From: JAHJCL01 sp964504075
GTDB lineage: Bacteria > Patescibacteriota > Minisyncoccia > Minisyncoccales > DG-74-3
Direction of reading: 5' to 3'
Assembly (NCBI GenBank): GCA_964504075.1
Contig: CAZDCT010000011.1
Span: forward strand, 1 to 16,191
Length of the DNA: 16,191 nucleotides
The translations under genes and the position numbers were made by a program. Below, piece by piece: positions 6,724-14,469 of the stretch (the stretch's first letter is position 1; the number at the start of each line of letters is the position of its first letter). The notes beneath the pieces were generated by a model that ran no database searches, was not told where the DNA came from, and worked only from the letters and a program-made list of their open reading frames with translations.

Positions 6724-6945
6724 TTAATTATTTTTGATTTTAATACATTCAACTGGACAAATTTCAACTGCTTCCTGATTGCAACCGATTTCTTTAACCT
6801 CTAATTCTTGATTATTGGTTTTTTTATTTATTTTTGAACCTAAAAGATGGGCTTTTCCATCATCTCCCATTTCCCAACTTTGTGGACAAACAGCCACACA
6901 AGAACCACAACCAATACATTTTTGAATCTGATGAATAATTTTCAT
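6724..6945 (-). CDS. Ferredoxin, single [4Fe-4S] type
   Basis: A 73-residue electron carrier. The cysteines are C10, C13, C16 and C20 (CIGCGSCVAVCP), C55, C63 and C67. The pattern matches Thermotoga-type monocluster ferredoxins, in which C10/C13/C16 plus the late CP cysteine (here C63) hold one [4Fe-4S] cluster and the C20-equivalent and C55-equivalent can form a disulfide. C67 is extra. The acidic stretch WEMGDDGKAHLLG is typical of this type. The ATG follows the aldolase stop with no spacer, so it is co-translated with glycolytic genes. Likely partners are pyruvate:ferredoxin oxidoreductase or a hydrogenase, neither of which is in the window. Confidence 0.93.
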   Translation of the reverse strand: MKIIHQIQKCIGCGSCVAVCPQSWEMGDDGKAHLLGSKINKKTNNQELEVKEIGCNQEAVEICPVECIKIKNN

Positions 6946-7779
6946 TTAAACTTTGTTTTGACTTCCAAATAATTTAATTTTTTTCTCAACAACTTTTTGT
7001 GTTGCTTTAATGACTGGTAAAAGAATCTTATACGGCTTAATTTCTTCTCTCTTGCTCTGATTAATAGTTGCTTTTAGCGTCTTTTTCCAAGCCATTCTTA
7101 ATTCAGTATTAATATTTATTTTAACAATCCCCTCTTTAATTACTTTTTTGATATCTTTTTCCTTAGTACCTGAACCACCATGTAAAACCAATGGGATTTC
7201 TATTATTGTTCTAATTTTCTTTAATCTTTCAAAATCAATCTTGGGCATTTTTTGATAAACCCCATGTACATTCCCTATGGATATAGCTAAACTATTTACT
7301 CCTGTTTTATGAACAAAGCGTTTTGCGTCTTCCAAACAAGTCAAATTTTCTTCTTTAACCTCAGTGCCTTTTCCAATAATACCAATCTCTCCCTCAACTA
7401 AAACACCTTTTTTTGAAGCTGCTTTTACTATTTCTTTAGTTAGCTCAATATTATCAGATAAAGAAAGTTCTGAGCCGTCAAAATGAACACAATCATAACC
7501 AAGATTAATTGCCTCTTTAATGTAGTCTAAATTCTTCCCGTGGTCAAGATTTAAAAAAACAGGAAAATCTGTTTCTTCTCTAAAAGATTTTACCAAAGCT
7601 ACTGCTTGTTTCAAACCTAAGAACCTGCTCTCCCCTTCTGAAGTTCCAATAATTATGGGAGATTTAAGGTTCTGAGCGGCAGCTATTATTCCTTTTAATT
7701 GTTCATCAGTAGAAAAATTGAATTGTCCTATGGCCCATTTTTCTTTTTGGGCTTTTTTAAAATACTCTAAAAGGTTCAT
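6946..7779 (-). CDS. fba: Class II fructose-bisphosphate aldolase
   Basis: Zinc-dependent cleavage of fructose 1,6-bisphosphate into glyceraldehyde 3-phosphate and dihydroxyacetone phosphate, cytoplasmic. At 277 residues it is the usual size. Catalytic D79 and metal ligand H80 lie in LDHG; E129/E131 in VEGEIG; metal ligands H172 (SIGNVHG, usually GTxHG) and H200 (LHGGSG). The closing NINTELRMAW is also typical. Members that act on tagatose bisphosphate are close relatives, so substrate is assigned from context. Its ATG overlaps the PfkB-kinase stop by ATGA and the ferredoxin ATG follows its TAA directly, so kinase, aldolase and ferredoxin should be made together. Confidence 0.93.
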   Translation of the reverse strand: MNLLEYFKKAQKEKWAIGQFNFSTDEQLKGIIAAAQNLKSPIIIGTSEGESRFLGLKQAVALVKSFREETDFPVFLNLDHGKNLDYIKEAINLGYDCVHFDGSELSLSDNIELTKEIVKAASKKGVLVEGEIGIIGKGTEVKEENLTCLEDAKRFVHKTGVNSLAISIGNVHGVYQKMPKIDFERLKKIRTIIEIPLVLHGGSGTKEKDIKKVIKEGIVKININTELRMAWKKTLKATINQSKREEIKPYKILLPVIKATQKVVEKKIKLFGSQNKV

Positions 7780-8762
7780 AATCTATGTTTTTTAACCTTT
7801 ATTTTCGATAACTCTTTCTTTTTAAAACCTTTTAACAAACCATTTTTAGCTCCTATTTTCTGGATACAAGAAACAGCATTAGCAATTCCCAACTGAATAG
7901 CAAAAGAAATATCATTGGTTTTAATAAACCCAGACAAAAAACCAGAACCAAAAGCATCTCCAGCTCCAGTAAAATCAGCTATCTTTACAAAGGAAGAAGA
8001 AGCAGACCAGAGATATTTCCCATCAGAAACTATTACTCCTTTTTCTCCCTTAGTCATAATAGCAATTCCTTTTATCATGTCATCTAATTTTTTAAACAAT
8101 TTCTTTTCCTTATGAAATGGAACCCCAGTGAGCAAAGAGGATTCTTCTTGGTTTAAATTCAAAATATCAATCTTGGCCAAGATTGGTTTTAAGTCTCTTT
8201 TTTTTAAATTAATCTGTGGATTACCAAGATTAGCCATTACTTTAATATTATTTTTCTTAGCAAACTCAACCAAAGGACCAAAAGATTTAACCAATCTTTC
8301 TTTTAAGGGGGCTAAATAAAACCATTGGGATTTTAATTTTTTAAAAGGAATCTCTTTTTGAGTTAAGAAATGACAAGCTCCCCGATAAACTAAAATTGTT
8401 CCTCTGCCAGAGGAAGCAAAAATAACCGAATAAGCAGTAGCTCGGTCTTTATCTTTTTTAATAAAGCGAGTGTCAATCCCAAGCTTTTTTAATTCTTCAA
8501 TCAAAGCTTCTCCTCTTTTATCTTTTCCAATCTTGCCCACATAAGCTACCTTAAAACCTTGCTTGGCAAAAGTAGCAGCTGTATTTGTGCCACCTCCTCC
8601 AGTAGAAACAACCATGTTTTCTATCTCAATCTTTGACCCAGAAGAAAAGCAAAAACCCTTACCCGTTGAAAATTTATTGTCTACCACAAGATTATAATTA
8701 TCTTGTTTTAGTTTTAAAAAGGTGTCTCTGGTTGCTGAACCAAAAGTAATTATATCAAACAT
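7776..8762 (-). CDS. PfkB/ribokinase-family sugar kinase (possible phosphofructokinase)
   Basis: A 328-residue ATP-dependent carbohydrate kinase. The N-terminal glycine signature is STGGGGTNTA (53-62), the NxxE motif NLNQEE is at 202-207, TKGEKG at 237-242, and the catalytic/anion-hole motif DFTGAGDAFGSGF at 263-275 with base D269. Substrate cannot be read from motifs; ribose, nucleosides, fructose 1-phosphate and fructose 6-phosphate kinases share this fold. Its position between PEP synthase (8-bp overlap) and fructose-bisphosphate aldolase (ATGA overlap) suggests it makes fructose 1,6-bisphosphate, replacing a classical PfkA. An N-terminal insertion (about residues 20-50) before the glycine signature is longer than usual. 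Confidence 0.85.
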   Translation of the reverse strand: MFDIITFGSATRDTFLKLKQDNYNLVVDNKFSTGKGFCFSSGSKIEIENMVVSTGGGGTNTAATFAKQGFKVAYVGKIGKDKRGEALIEELKKLGIDTRFIKKDKDRATAYSVIFASSGRGTILVYRGACHFLTQKEIPFKKLKSQWFYLAPLKERLVKSFGPLVEFAKKNNIKVMANLGNPQINLKKRDLKPILAKIDILNLNQEESSLLTGVPFHKEKKLFKKLDDMIKGIAIMTKGEKGVIVSDGKYLWSASSSFVKIADFTGAGDAFGSGFLSGFIKTNDISFAIQLGIANAVSCIQKIGAKNGLLKGFKKKELSKIKVKKHRL

Positions 8763-11154
8763 TTTTTTTAGCCAAATTAAGAATTGTTTTAATGACTGCG
8801 TCGGGATTCAGAGAAATTGACTCAATTCCCTCTTTAATCAGGAATTGGGCAAACTCTGGAAAATCACTCGGGGCCTGGCCGCAAATTCCGCAGTATTTCT
8901 TCTTTCGATTGCAGGCAGCTATTACCTCGGCTATCATTTGCTTTACTGCTTCATTCCTTTCATCGGCAATTTTAGCTATCTGAGCATTATCCCTGTCAAT
9001 GCCCAGAGCCAGTTGAGTCAAGTCATTGCTGCCAATAGATACTCCATCAAAAATCTTCAAGAATTCATCAATCAAAACAACATTAGAAGGAATTTCGCAC
9101 ATTACTATCACCCTTAAGCCATCTTTCCCTTTAATTAATCCATTCTTAGCCATCAAATCCAACACCTTTTGACCCTCTTCGGGCGTCCGGCAAAAAGGAA
9201 CCATAATCCAAATGTTTTTTAATCCGAAAACCTCTCTTACTCTTTTCAAAGCTTGGCATTCCATTTCAAAGGCTGGTTGAAAGTCTTTATCATAATACCT
9301 TGACGCTCCCCGCCAGCCCAGCATTGGATTTTCTTCTTTGGGCTCGAACAATCCTCCTCCTATTAAGGTTTCATATTCATTGGTTTTTAAATCCGACAAT
9401 CTGACAATTACTGGCTTAGGGTAAAAAGCCGCAGCAATCTGAGCCACGCCCTCAGCCATTTCTTTAATAAAATGCTCTTTTTTATCCTTGTGTTCAATGG
9501 TAATTTTATCAATCTGCTCAATGATTTTTTTAAGCGCTTTATTATTCCTGCTCTGGGCCTTAAGTCTTTCATAATGATAAAGCGCCAAAGGATGAATTCT
9601 GATTTTTTCAGCCAAAATAAATTCAATTCTAGCTAACCCAACTCCATCATTAGGCAGAAAAGATGTTTGAAAGGCTATGTCAGGCGCTCCAATATTAACC
9701 ATTATTTTAGTCTTCAGCTTGGGAATCTTGCCTAAATTATAGGTTTTAACCTTAAAGGGAATCCTGCCGCTAAACACTCTGCCAATTGAACCCTGGCTGC
9801 AATCAGCTGTAACTAGCTGTTCTTTTTTCAAAACCTTTGTTGCGATTCTTGCGCCCACAATACAAGGAATCCCTAACTCCCGGCTTACTATTGCAGCATG
9901 AGCTGTTTTCCCACCCTCATTAGTCACAATAGCTGAAGCTAACCGCATTATCGGCACCCAATCTGGATCAGTCATTTTAGTAACCAAAACTTCGCCTTTT
10001 TTGAAATTAGATATTTTAGAAACATCAAGAATTTTTCTCACTTTCCCGCTTCCCAGCTTAGAACCAATAGCAATACCAGTTAGTAAAGGATGTTTATTGG
10101 TCTTTACATTATATTCCTGATAAAAGTGACCGGCCTGAGGAGCATGAACTGTTTCCGGTCTTGATTGAACAATAAACAACTGGTTTGTTTTTCCGTCTTT
10201 AGCCCATTCAATATCCTGAGGTTTTTGATAGTGTTCTTCAATCAAACAAGACCAGCGAGCCAATTGCAAAATCTCATCGTCGTTTAGACTGAATTGAATT
10301 TGTTTAGTCTCTGGCACAGCCGCCTCTTTAAGTCCTTTTTCCTGACCATAAATATATTTTCTGTTTTTCCTGCCCAAATTTTTCACAATGATTGATTTGT
10401 ATCCTTTCTTGAGACTGGGCTTGAAAACATAGAATTGGTCAGGAGTAATTCTACCCTTTACAATCATTTCCCCTATTCCCCAAATAGAATTAATCAAGAC
10501 TACTCCTGAAAATCCTGTCTCAGTATCCAAAGTAAATATCACTCCAGAAGAAGCTAAATCTGACCTGACCATTTTCTGAATACCGACCGAAAGGCCGAAT
10601 TCCATTTGCCCTATTTTCTTTTCTTCTCGATAAGCAATAGCCCTGTCAGTAAAAGTTGAAATAATGCTCTTTTTGACTGCTTTTAATAATTCTTTTTCTC
10701 CGCTGATATTTAAATAGGTTTCGAACTGACCAGCAAAAGATGCGCTGGGCCTATCTTCAGCAACACCAGAAGTTCGCACTGCCACATCAGTATTATCTCC
10801 GTATTTCAAAGATAATTTGAAATAGGCTTTTAAAACTTCTTGTTTTAAATGGTCAGTAAATTTTTCTCGAGCAATTGCTTCTCGGCATTTTTTGCCAGTT
10901 TCTTGGATACTTTTTATACTTTTGGGATTAAGCTTTTTAAAAAATTCTTTGAGCCTTTTATCTAAATTATTGGCTTTCAAAAACTCCCAATAGAAATTAG
11001 TCGTCAAGGCAAAACCATTAGGAACATTAACGCCTTTTTTGGTCAATCGAGAAAACATTTCTCCCAAAGAAGCATTTTTACCTCCAACCAAACCAACATC
11101 TTTTGAAGAAATTTCCTTAAACCAGAGTATATGTTTTTTACTTCTTTGAATCAT
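8755..11154 (-). CDS. ppsA: Phosphoenolpyruvate synthase (pyruvate, water dikinase)
   Basis: Interconverts pyruvate + ATP + H2O and PEP + AMP + Pi through a phosphohistidine. At 799 residues it is full length. The N-terminal ATP-binding domain has VGGKNASLGEM (23-33) and VRTSGVAEDRPSASFAGQ (126-143). The swivelling phosphohistidine domain has GGKTAHAAIVSREL with H419, equal to E. coli H421. The PEP/pyruvate barrel has GVGLARIEF (504-512), SIGSNDLTQLALG and the C-terminal YCGICGQAPSD (catalytic cysteine region, C755/C758). In fermenters with ADP-forming acetyl-CoA synthetase it may run in the ATP-forming glycolytic direction, as proposed for Thermococcus. Its ATG overlaps the ACD alpha stop by ATGA. 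Confidence 0.96.
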   Translation of the reverse strand: MIQRSKKHILWFKEISSKDVGLVGGKNASLGEMFSRLTKKGVNVPNGFALTTNFYWEFLKANNLDKRLKEFFKKLNPKSIKSIQETGKKCREAIAREKFTDHLKQEVLKAYFKLSLKYGDNTDVAVRTSGVAEDRPSASFAGQFETYLNISGEKELLKAVKKSIISTFTDRAIAYREEKKIGQMEFGLSVGIQKMVRSDLASSGVIFTLDTETGFSGVVLINSIWGIGEMIVKGRITPDQFYVFKPSLKKGYKSIIVKNLGRKNRKYIYGQEKGLKEAAVPETKQIQFSLNDDEILQLARWSCLIEEHYQKPQDIEWAKDGKTNQLFIVQSRPETVHAPQAGHFYQEYNVKTNKHPLLTGIAIGSKLGSGKVRKILDVSKISNFKKGEVLVTKMTDPDWVPIMRLASAIVTNEGGKTAHAAIVSRELGIPCIVGARIATKVLKKEQLVTADCSQGSIGRVFSGRIPFKVKTYNLGKIPKLKTKIMVNIGAPDIAFQTSFLPNDGVGLARIEFILAEKIRIHPLALYHYERLKAQSRNNKALKKIIEQIDKITIEHKDKKEHFIKEMAEGVAQIAAAFYPKPVIVRLSDLKTNEYETLIGGGLFEPKEENPMLGWRGASRYYDKDFQPAFEMECQALKRVREVFGLKNIWIMVPFCRTPEEGQKVLDLMAKNGLIKGKDGLRVIVMCEIPSNVVLIDEFLKIFDGVSIGSNDLTQLALGIDRDNAQIAKIADERNEAVKQMIAEVIAACNRKKKYCGICGQAPSDFPEFAQFLIKEGIESISLNPDAVIKTILNLAKKNV

Positions 11155-12503
11155 TGAATTAAGCTTTTCATGGCTATAGCAGCTCTTTTAAGATTGGAAT
11201 AATTAGGAATCTGATTCTTCTCTAATAAATCAATTCCTGGTTGACTGAACTTTTCACCCAAAAATATAGAAATGATTGGTTTTGATTTCCATTTCTTCTG
11301 GGCCTGTATAATAATTTTAGCATTTTCCTCGACTTCGGTCATAATTTGAAATGCCTGGACAACAAACAAGCTATGGATATTCTTCTGCTCTAACAAAGCC
11401 TTAATAGCAATATCATATCTATCAGACAAAGCATCACCCACTATATCTAAGGGATTTCTTTTTGAAAAAGCTGGATTCATTAATTTGGATTTAACTAATT
11501 TCTCAAGTGTTGCTTTGCTGAGTTTAGGTAATTTTATTCCCAATTCCTGACAATAATCAGCTAATAAAACTCCAAAACCGCCACCATTAGTAACAATGGC
11601 AGCGCCGTTTTTACATTTTTTATGCCAGGCTAATGCTTTAGCAACGCCAAATAAATCCTCCAACGTATCCACTTCAACAATGCCTGATTGGGCAAAAGCA
11701 GCAGAATAAATTTGATAAGAACCTGATAAAGCAGCCGTGTGACTTATTGCTGCTTTGGTGCCTGCCCTTGTTCTTCCTGCTTTTATTGCAATAATTGGTT
11801 TTGTTTTAGAAATCTCTTTGGCAATTCTCATAAATCTCCTGCCGTCTTTTAGCCCCTCAAGATAAATAGTAATAACTTTTGTTTCCTTGTCATTTTTAAG
11901 CCACAAAAGAAAATCGCAAATGTCTAACTGGGCTTCATTACCATAAGAAATTAAACTTGAAAAGCCATAGTTTTTTAACCAGGAGCTATCAACAACTGCA
12001 TCAATAACAGCTCCTGACTGAGAAACAAAAGCAATGCCTCCAGCTTCAGGAATGACGGGAGCAAAAGAAGCATTTAATTTCAGGGAAGGCCTAATAATTC
12101 CTAAACAATTCGGCCCTATTAAAGGAATTTTTGCTTTTCTAGCCAACTTTGATATTCTCTGCTGTAAGACTTTTCCTTTTTTTCCCGTCTCAGCAAAACC
12201 AACTGATATGACAATAATTCCTCCCACCTTTTTCTGACAACATTCCTCTACTATTTTAGGCACAATAGAGGCTGGTACAGCAATAATTGCCAAATCAACA
12301 GGGCCTTTAATAGATAAAACAGAAGGTAGGCATTTGATTCCAAGAACCTGCTTGCGATAAGGATTAATAGCAAAAACTTTTCTCTTACTTTTTCCTTCAA
12401 GAACATTTTTCATCAACCCCAAACCAACTGATTTCTTTTCAGATGAAGCTCCGATAACAGCAATTGATTTGGGATTAAAAACTCTTTTTAAATTCATGTT
12501 CAT
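11151..12503 (-). CDS. ADP-forming acetyl/acyl-CoA synthetase, alpha subunit
   Basis: With the beta subunit it makes ATP from acyl-CoA: acetyl-CoA + ADP + Pi to acetate + CoA + ATP. The 450 residues match archaeal ACD alpha: a CoA-binding Rossmann domain (SIAVIGASS, 13-21; INPYR), then succinyl-CoA-ligase-like domains with IGPNCLGI (129-136), FVSQSGAV and the phosphohistidine segment ISHTAALSGS with H255, equal to H257 of Pyrococcus ACD, then TNGGGFGVL (305-313). The 5' end overlaps the beta stop by ATGA; a Met two codons later is an alternative start. Alpha and beta are separate genes, not fused as in many bacteria. Acetate versus branched or aryl acids cannot be decided from sequence. Confidence 0.93.
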   Translation of the reverse strand: MNMNLKRVFNPKSIAVIGASSEKKSVGLGLMKNVLEGKSKRKVFAINPYRKQVLGIKCLPSVLSIKGPVDLAIIAVPASIVPKIVEECCQKKVGGIIVISVGFAETGKKGKVLQQRISKLARKAKIPLIGPNCLGIIRPSLKLNASFAPVIPEAGGIAFVSQSGAVIDAVVDSSWLKNYGFSSLISYGNEAQLDICDFLLWLKNDKETKVITIYLEGLKDGRRFMRIAKEISKTKPIIAIKAGRTRAGTKAAISHTAALSGSYQIYSAAFAQSGIVEVDTLEDLFGVAKALAWHKKCKNGAAIVTNGGGFGVLLADYCQELGIKLPKLSKATLEKLVKSKLMNPAFSKRNPLDIVGDALSDRYDIAIKALLEQKNIHSLFVVQAFQIMTEVEENAKIIIQAQKKWKSKPIISIFLGEKFSQPGIDLLEKNQIPNYSNLKRAAIAMKSLIQ

Positions 12504-13123
12504 ACAAAAAACTTAAAATCAGCAGCCCAGGCGCCTTTTTCATTTGTAATCACTGGATTTAAATCAATTTCTTTTATGCTTTTCTCTTTTAAAGAAAGTT
12601 TGGAAAGCCCAACAATTATGCTTACCAAAGCATTAATATTAACTTCCTTGCCCGTTCTTGCCCCTTTTAGAATCGAATAACCTTTGATTTCTTTTATCAT
12701 TTTAAGAGCCTCTTTAGCAGAAACCGGACAAACTCTAAAAGAAATATCTTTTAATATCTCTACAAAAATACCTCCAAGCCCAAACATTAAAACCGGACCG
12801 AACTGCCCGTCTCTTTTCATACCTAAAACTATCTGTTCTCCTTGACCCATTTTTTGAACCAACACTCCTTCTGCGTCTTTTATTCTTAATAATTTAACAA
12901 ATGCTGTCTTAAATTCTTTTTCGTTTCCAAGACCAACTTTTACTCCTCCAATATCTGTCCGATGAAATATTTTTCTAGAAGACACTTTCAATACCACTGG
13001 AAATCCAATTTTCTTAGCAAACTGCCTTGCTTTTTTTTCTGACTCGAAAACTTCTGTCTCCAAAAACGGAATTTTATACTTTGAAAGAAGTTTTTTTGAA
13101 ATTTGAAAATCCAAAAGTTGCAT
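12500..13123 (-). CDS. ADP-forming acetyl/acyl-CoA synthetase, beta subunit
   Basis: A 207-residue ATP-grasp (type 5) subunit that binds the nucleotide. Landmarks are PVVLKVSSRKIFHRTDIGGV (42-61) with H54 at the place of the beta-subunit histidine that relays phosphate in Pyrococcus ACD, VLVQKM, GPVLMFGLGGIFVEILKD (grasp core) and EIDLNPV near the C-terminus. It is slightly shorter than typical archaeal beta subunits (about 230). It is first in the operon, 27 nt after the base of the GAPDH terminator's T-tract, and its TGA overlaps the alpha start. A possible -10 TAGAAT lies 9 nt before the ATG, so its mRNA may be leaderless. Confidence 0.93.
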   Translation of the reverse strand: MQLLDFQISKKLLSKYKIPFLETEVFESEKKARQFAKKIGFPVVLKVSSRKIFHRTDIGGVKVGLGNEKEFKTAFVKLLRIKDAEGVLVQKMGQGEQIVLGMKRDGQFGPVLMFGLGGIFVEILKDISFRVCPVSAKEALKMIKEIKGYSILKGARTGKEVNINALVSIIVGLSKLSLKEKSIKEIDLNPVITNEKGAWAADFKFFV

Positions 13124-13132
13124 ATTTAATAT

Positions 13133-13161
13133 ATTCTATCAAAAATTGAGATAAATTAAAA
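13133..13161 (-). promoter_or_regulatory. Possible promoter of the ACD-PPS-aldolase operon
   Basis: On the minus strand TAGAAT (13133-13138) lies 9 nt before the ATG of the beta subunit. At a 17-bp spacing the upstream hexamer is TTTTAA (13156-13161), a poor -35 that overlaps the T-tract of the preceding terminator. The location is right for a promoter, but the match is weak. Confidence 0.35.
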
Positions 13162-13181
13162 ATGCTGTTTTCCAACAGCAT
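13152..13181 (-). terminator. Rho-independent terminator after GAPDH
   Basis: On the minus strand a perfect 8-bp stem ATGCTGTT/AACAGCAT with a GGAA tetraloop (13162-13181) is followed by TTTTTAATTT (13152-13161). It begins 26 nt past the GAPDH stop and separates the upstream GAPDH unit from the ACD operon. It is the only textbook terminator in the window. Confidence 0.85.
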
Positions 13182-13207
13182 CATTTATTATCGATAGACT
13201 CGGCCCA

Positions 13208-14221
13208 TTACAGCTTTCTGCCGATAAATTCAGCCATTTCTGCCAAACGACAAGCATAAGCCCATTCATTATCATACCAAGCCAAAACCTTAACTAATTT
13301 CCCATTTACCACTTTTGTGCTGGCAGCATCCACTATTGCTGAGTAAGTATTTTTAATGTAATCAGTCGAAACCAACAAAGCGTCTTCTATCCCTAAAATT
13401 CCCTTAAACTTATCCTTTTTACTGGCTTTTCTGAAAAGGTCATTTACTTCTTTAGCACTGGTCTCTTTTTTAACCTCACAAACTAAATCAATAATTGAAA
13501 CAATTGGTGTTGGCACTCTTATTGCCAAGCCATCTAATTTTCCTTTTAAATCAGGCAAGGCTCTTTCAACAGATGTGGTTGCTCCAGTAGTTGTCAGAAT
13601 CATATTGATTGCTGCTGCTCTGGCTCTACGAAGGTCTTTGTGAGGCAGATCCAAGATTTTCTGATCATTAGTATAACTGTGAACCGTAGTCATAAAAGCA
13701 GAAACTATTTCCAGCTCTTCATCCAAAACCTTAACCACTGGAGCTAAGCAATTAGTGGTGCAAGAACCCATATCTATAATATTATTTTTTTTAGAATCAT
13801 ACTTTTCTTCATTCACTCCTAAAATAAAACAGGGTACATTATCACCCTTAGCTGGAGCTGAAATAATTACCTTTTTTGCTCCAGCAGTAATATGTTTTTT
13901 CGCATCTTCTAATTTTCTAAAAACACCAGTACATTCTAACACTACGTCTATCTTCAAATCCTTCCAGGGCAAATTAAGAGGATCTTTCTCACTAAAAACC
14001 CTAATTTTCTGGCCATCAATAATCAAACTGTCTCTCTCGGTTTTAACTCCTTTCTCATAAAGCCCATAGACTGAATCATGTTTCAAAAGATGAGCCAATG
14101 TTTCTGGATCAGTCAAATCATTAACAGCTATCATTTCTAATTTAGGATGGTTTTTTAAAATATTTTTAAATGTGGCTCGGCCAATGCGACCAAAACCATT
14201 GATTGCAATTTTTATTGGCAT
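13208..14221 (-). CDS. gapA: Glyceraldehyde-3-phosphate dehydrogenase (NAD type)
   Basis: Oxidises glyceraldehyde 3-phosphate to 1,3-bisphosphoglycerate. At 337 residues it is full length, with Rossmann motif INGFGRIGR (7-15), D35 in VNDLTD and the LPHKDLRRARAAA stretch (192-204), which together favour NAD. Catalytic C154 lies in SCTTN and H181 in TTVHSYT; R235 (AIRVP) and the WYDNEW block (315-320) are present. Oddities: the residue before SCTTN is Gly instead of Ala, the usual IIPTSTGAAKAV is MILTTTGATTSV, and PTPTGSV is PTPIVSI. The phosphate-site Thr-Gly pair and the arginine remain, so activity is expected. It lies 12 nt after the glutaredoxin gene and ends at a strong terminator. Confidence 0.97.
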   Translation of the reverse strand: MPIKIAINGFGRIGRATFKNILKNHPKLEMIAVNDLTDPETLAHLLKHDSVYGLYEKGVKTERDSLIIDGQKIRVFSEKDPLNLPWKDLKIDVVLECTGVFRKLEDAKKHITAGAKKVIISAPAKGDNVPCFILGVNEEKYDSKKNNIIDMGSCTTNCLAPVVKVLDEELEIVSAFMTTVHSYTNDQKILDLPHKDLRRARAAAINMILTTTGATTSVERALPDLKGKLDGLAIRVPTPIVSIIDLVCEVKKETSAKEVNDLFRKASKKDKFKGILGIEDALLVSTDYIKNTYSAIVDAASTKVVNGKLVKVLAWYDNEWAYACRLAEMAEFIGRKL

Positions 14222-14233
14222 AGAATTTTAAAA

Positions 14234-14467
14234 TTATTCTTTAATATTTAATAATTCTACAATTTTATTTTTATTAAATCCCACTATAATTTCGCCATCT
14301 ATTTCAACCACTGGTACACCCATTTGACCCGACTTTCTAATCATTTCTTCTTGAGCAACTTGATCTTTAAAAACATCAATGTCTTCAAACTCAATATTAT
14401 GTTCCTTTAAAAATTGTTTTAAGGAAGCGCAATAAACACAAAATGGAGTAGAAAAAACTTTTACCAT
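14234..14467 (-). CDS. Glutaredoxin-like thiol-disulfide protein
   Basis: A 77-residue thioredoxin-fold protein of the glutaredoxin/NrdH class. It shows beta strand VKVFST, active-site CVYC (C10, C13), the cis-proline segment MGVPVVEID (49-57, P52) and the GFNKNKI motif (63-69). It has no signal peptide, so it acts in the cytoplasm, transferring electrons to disulfides, possibly ribonucleotide reductase. The start ATG 14465-14467 is chosen because it lies just after the stop of the upstream gene; a TTG four codons earlier would overlap that gene. It lies directly between a membrane-anchored thiol protein and GAPDH, an enzyme with a reactive cysteine. Confidence 0.9.
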   Translation of the reverse strand: MVKVFSTPFCVYCASLKQFLKEHNIEFEDIDVFKDQVAQEEMIRKSGQMGVPVVEIDGEIIVGFNKNKIVELLNIKE

Positions 14468-14469
14468 AA

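Noticed and set aside
14219..14236. A GAPDH-specific promoter in the 12-nt gap after the glutaredoxin gene
   Set aside because: TAAAAT is 3 nt from the ATG and no reasonable -35 is found; co-transcription with the upstream genes is simpler.
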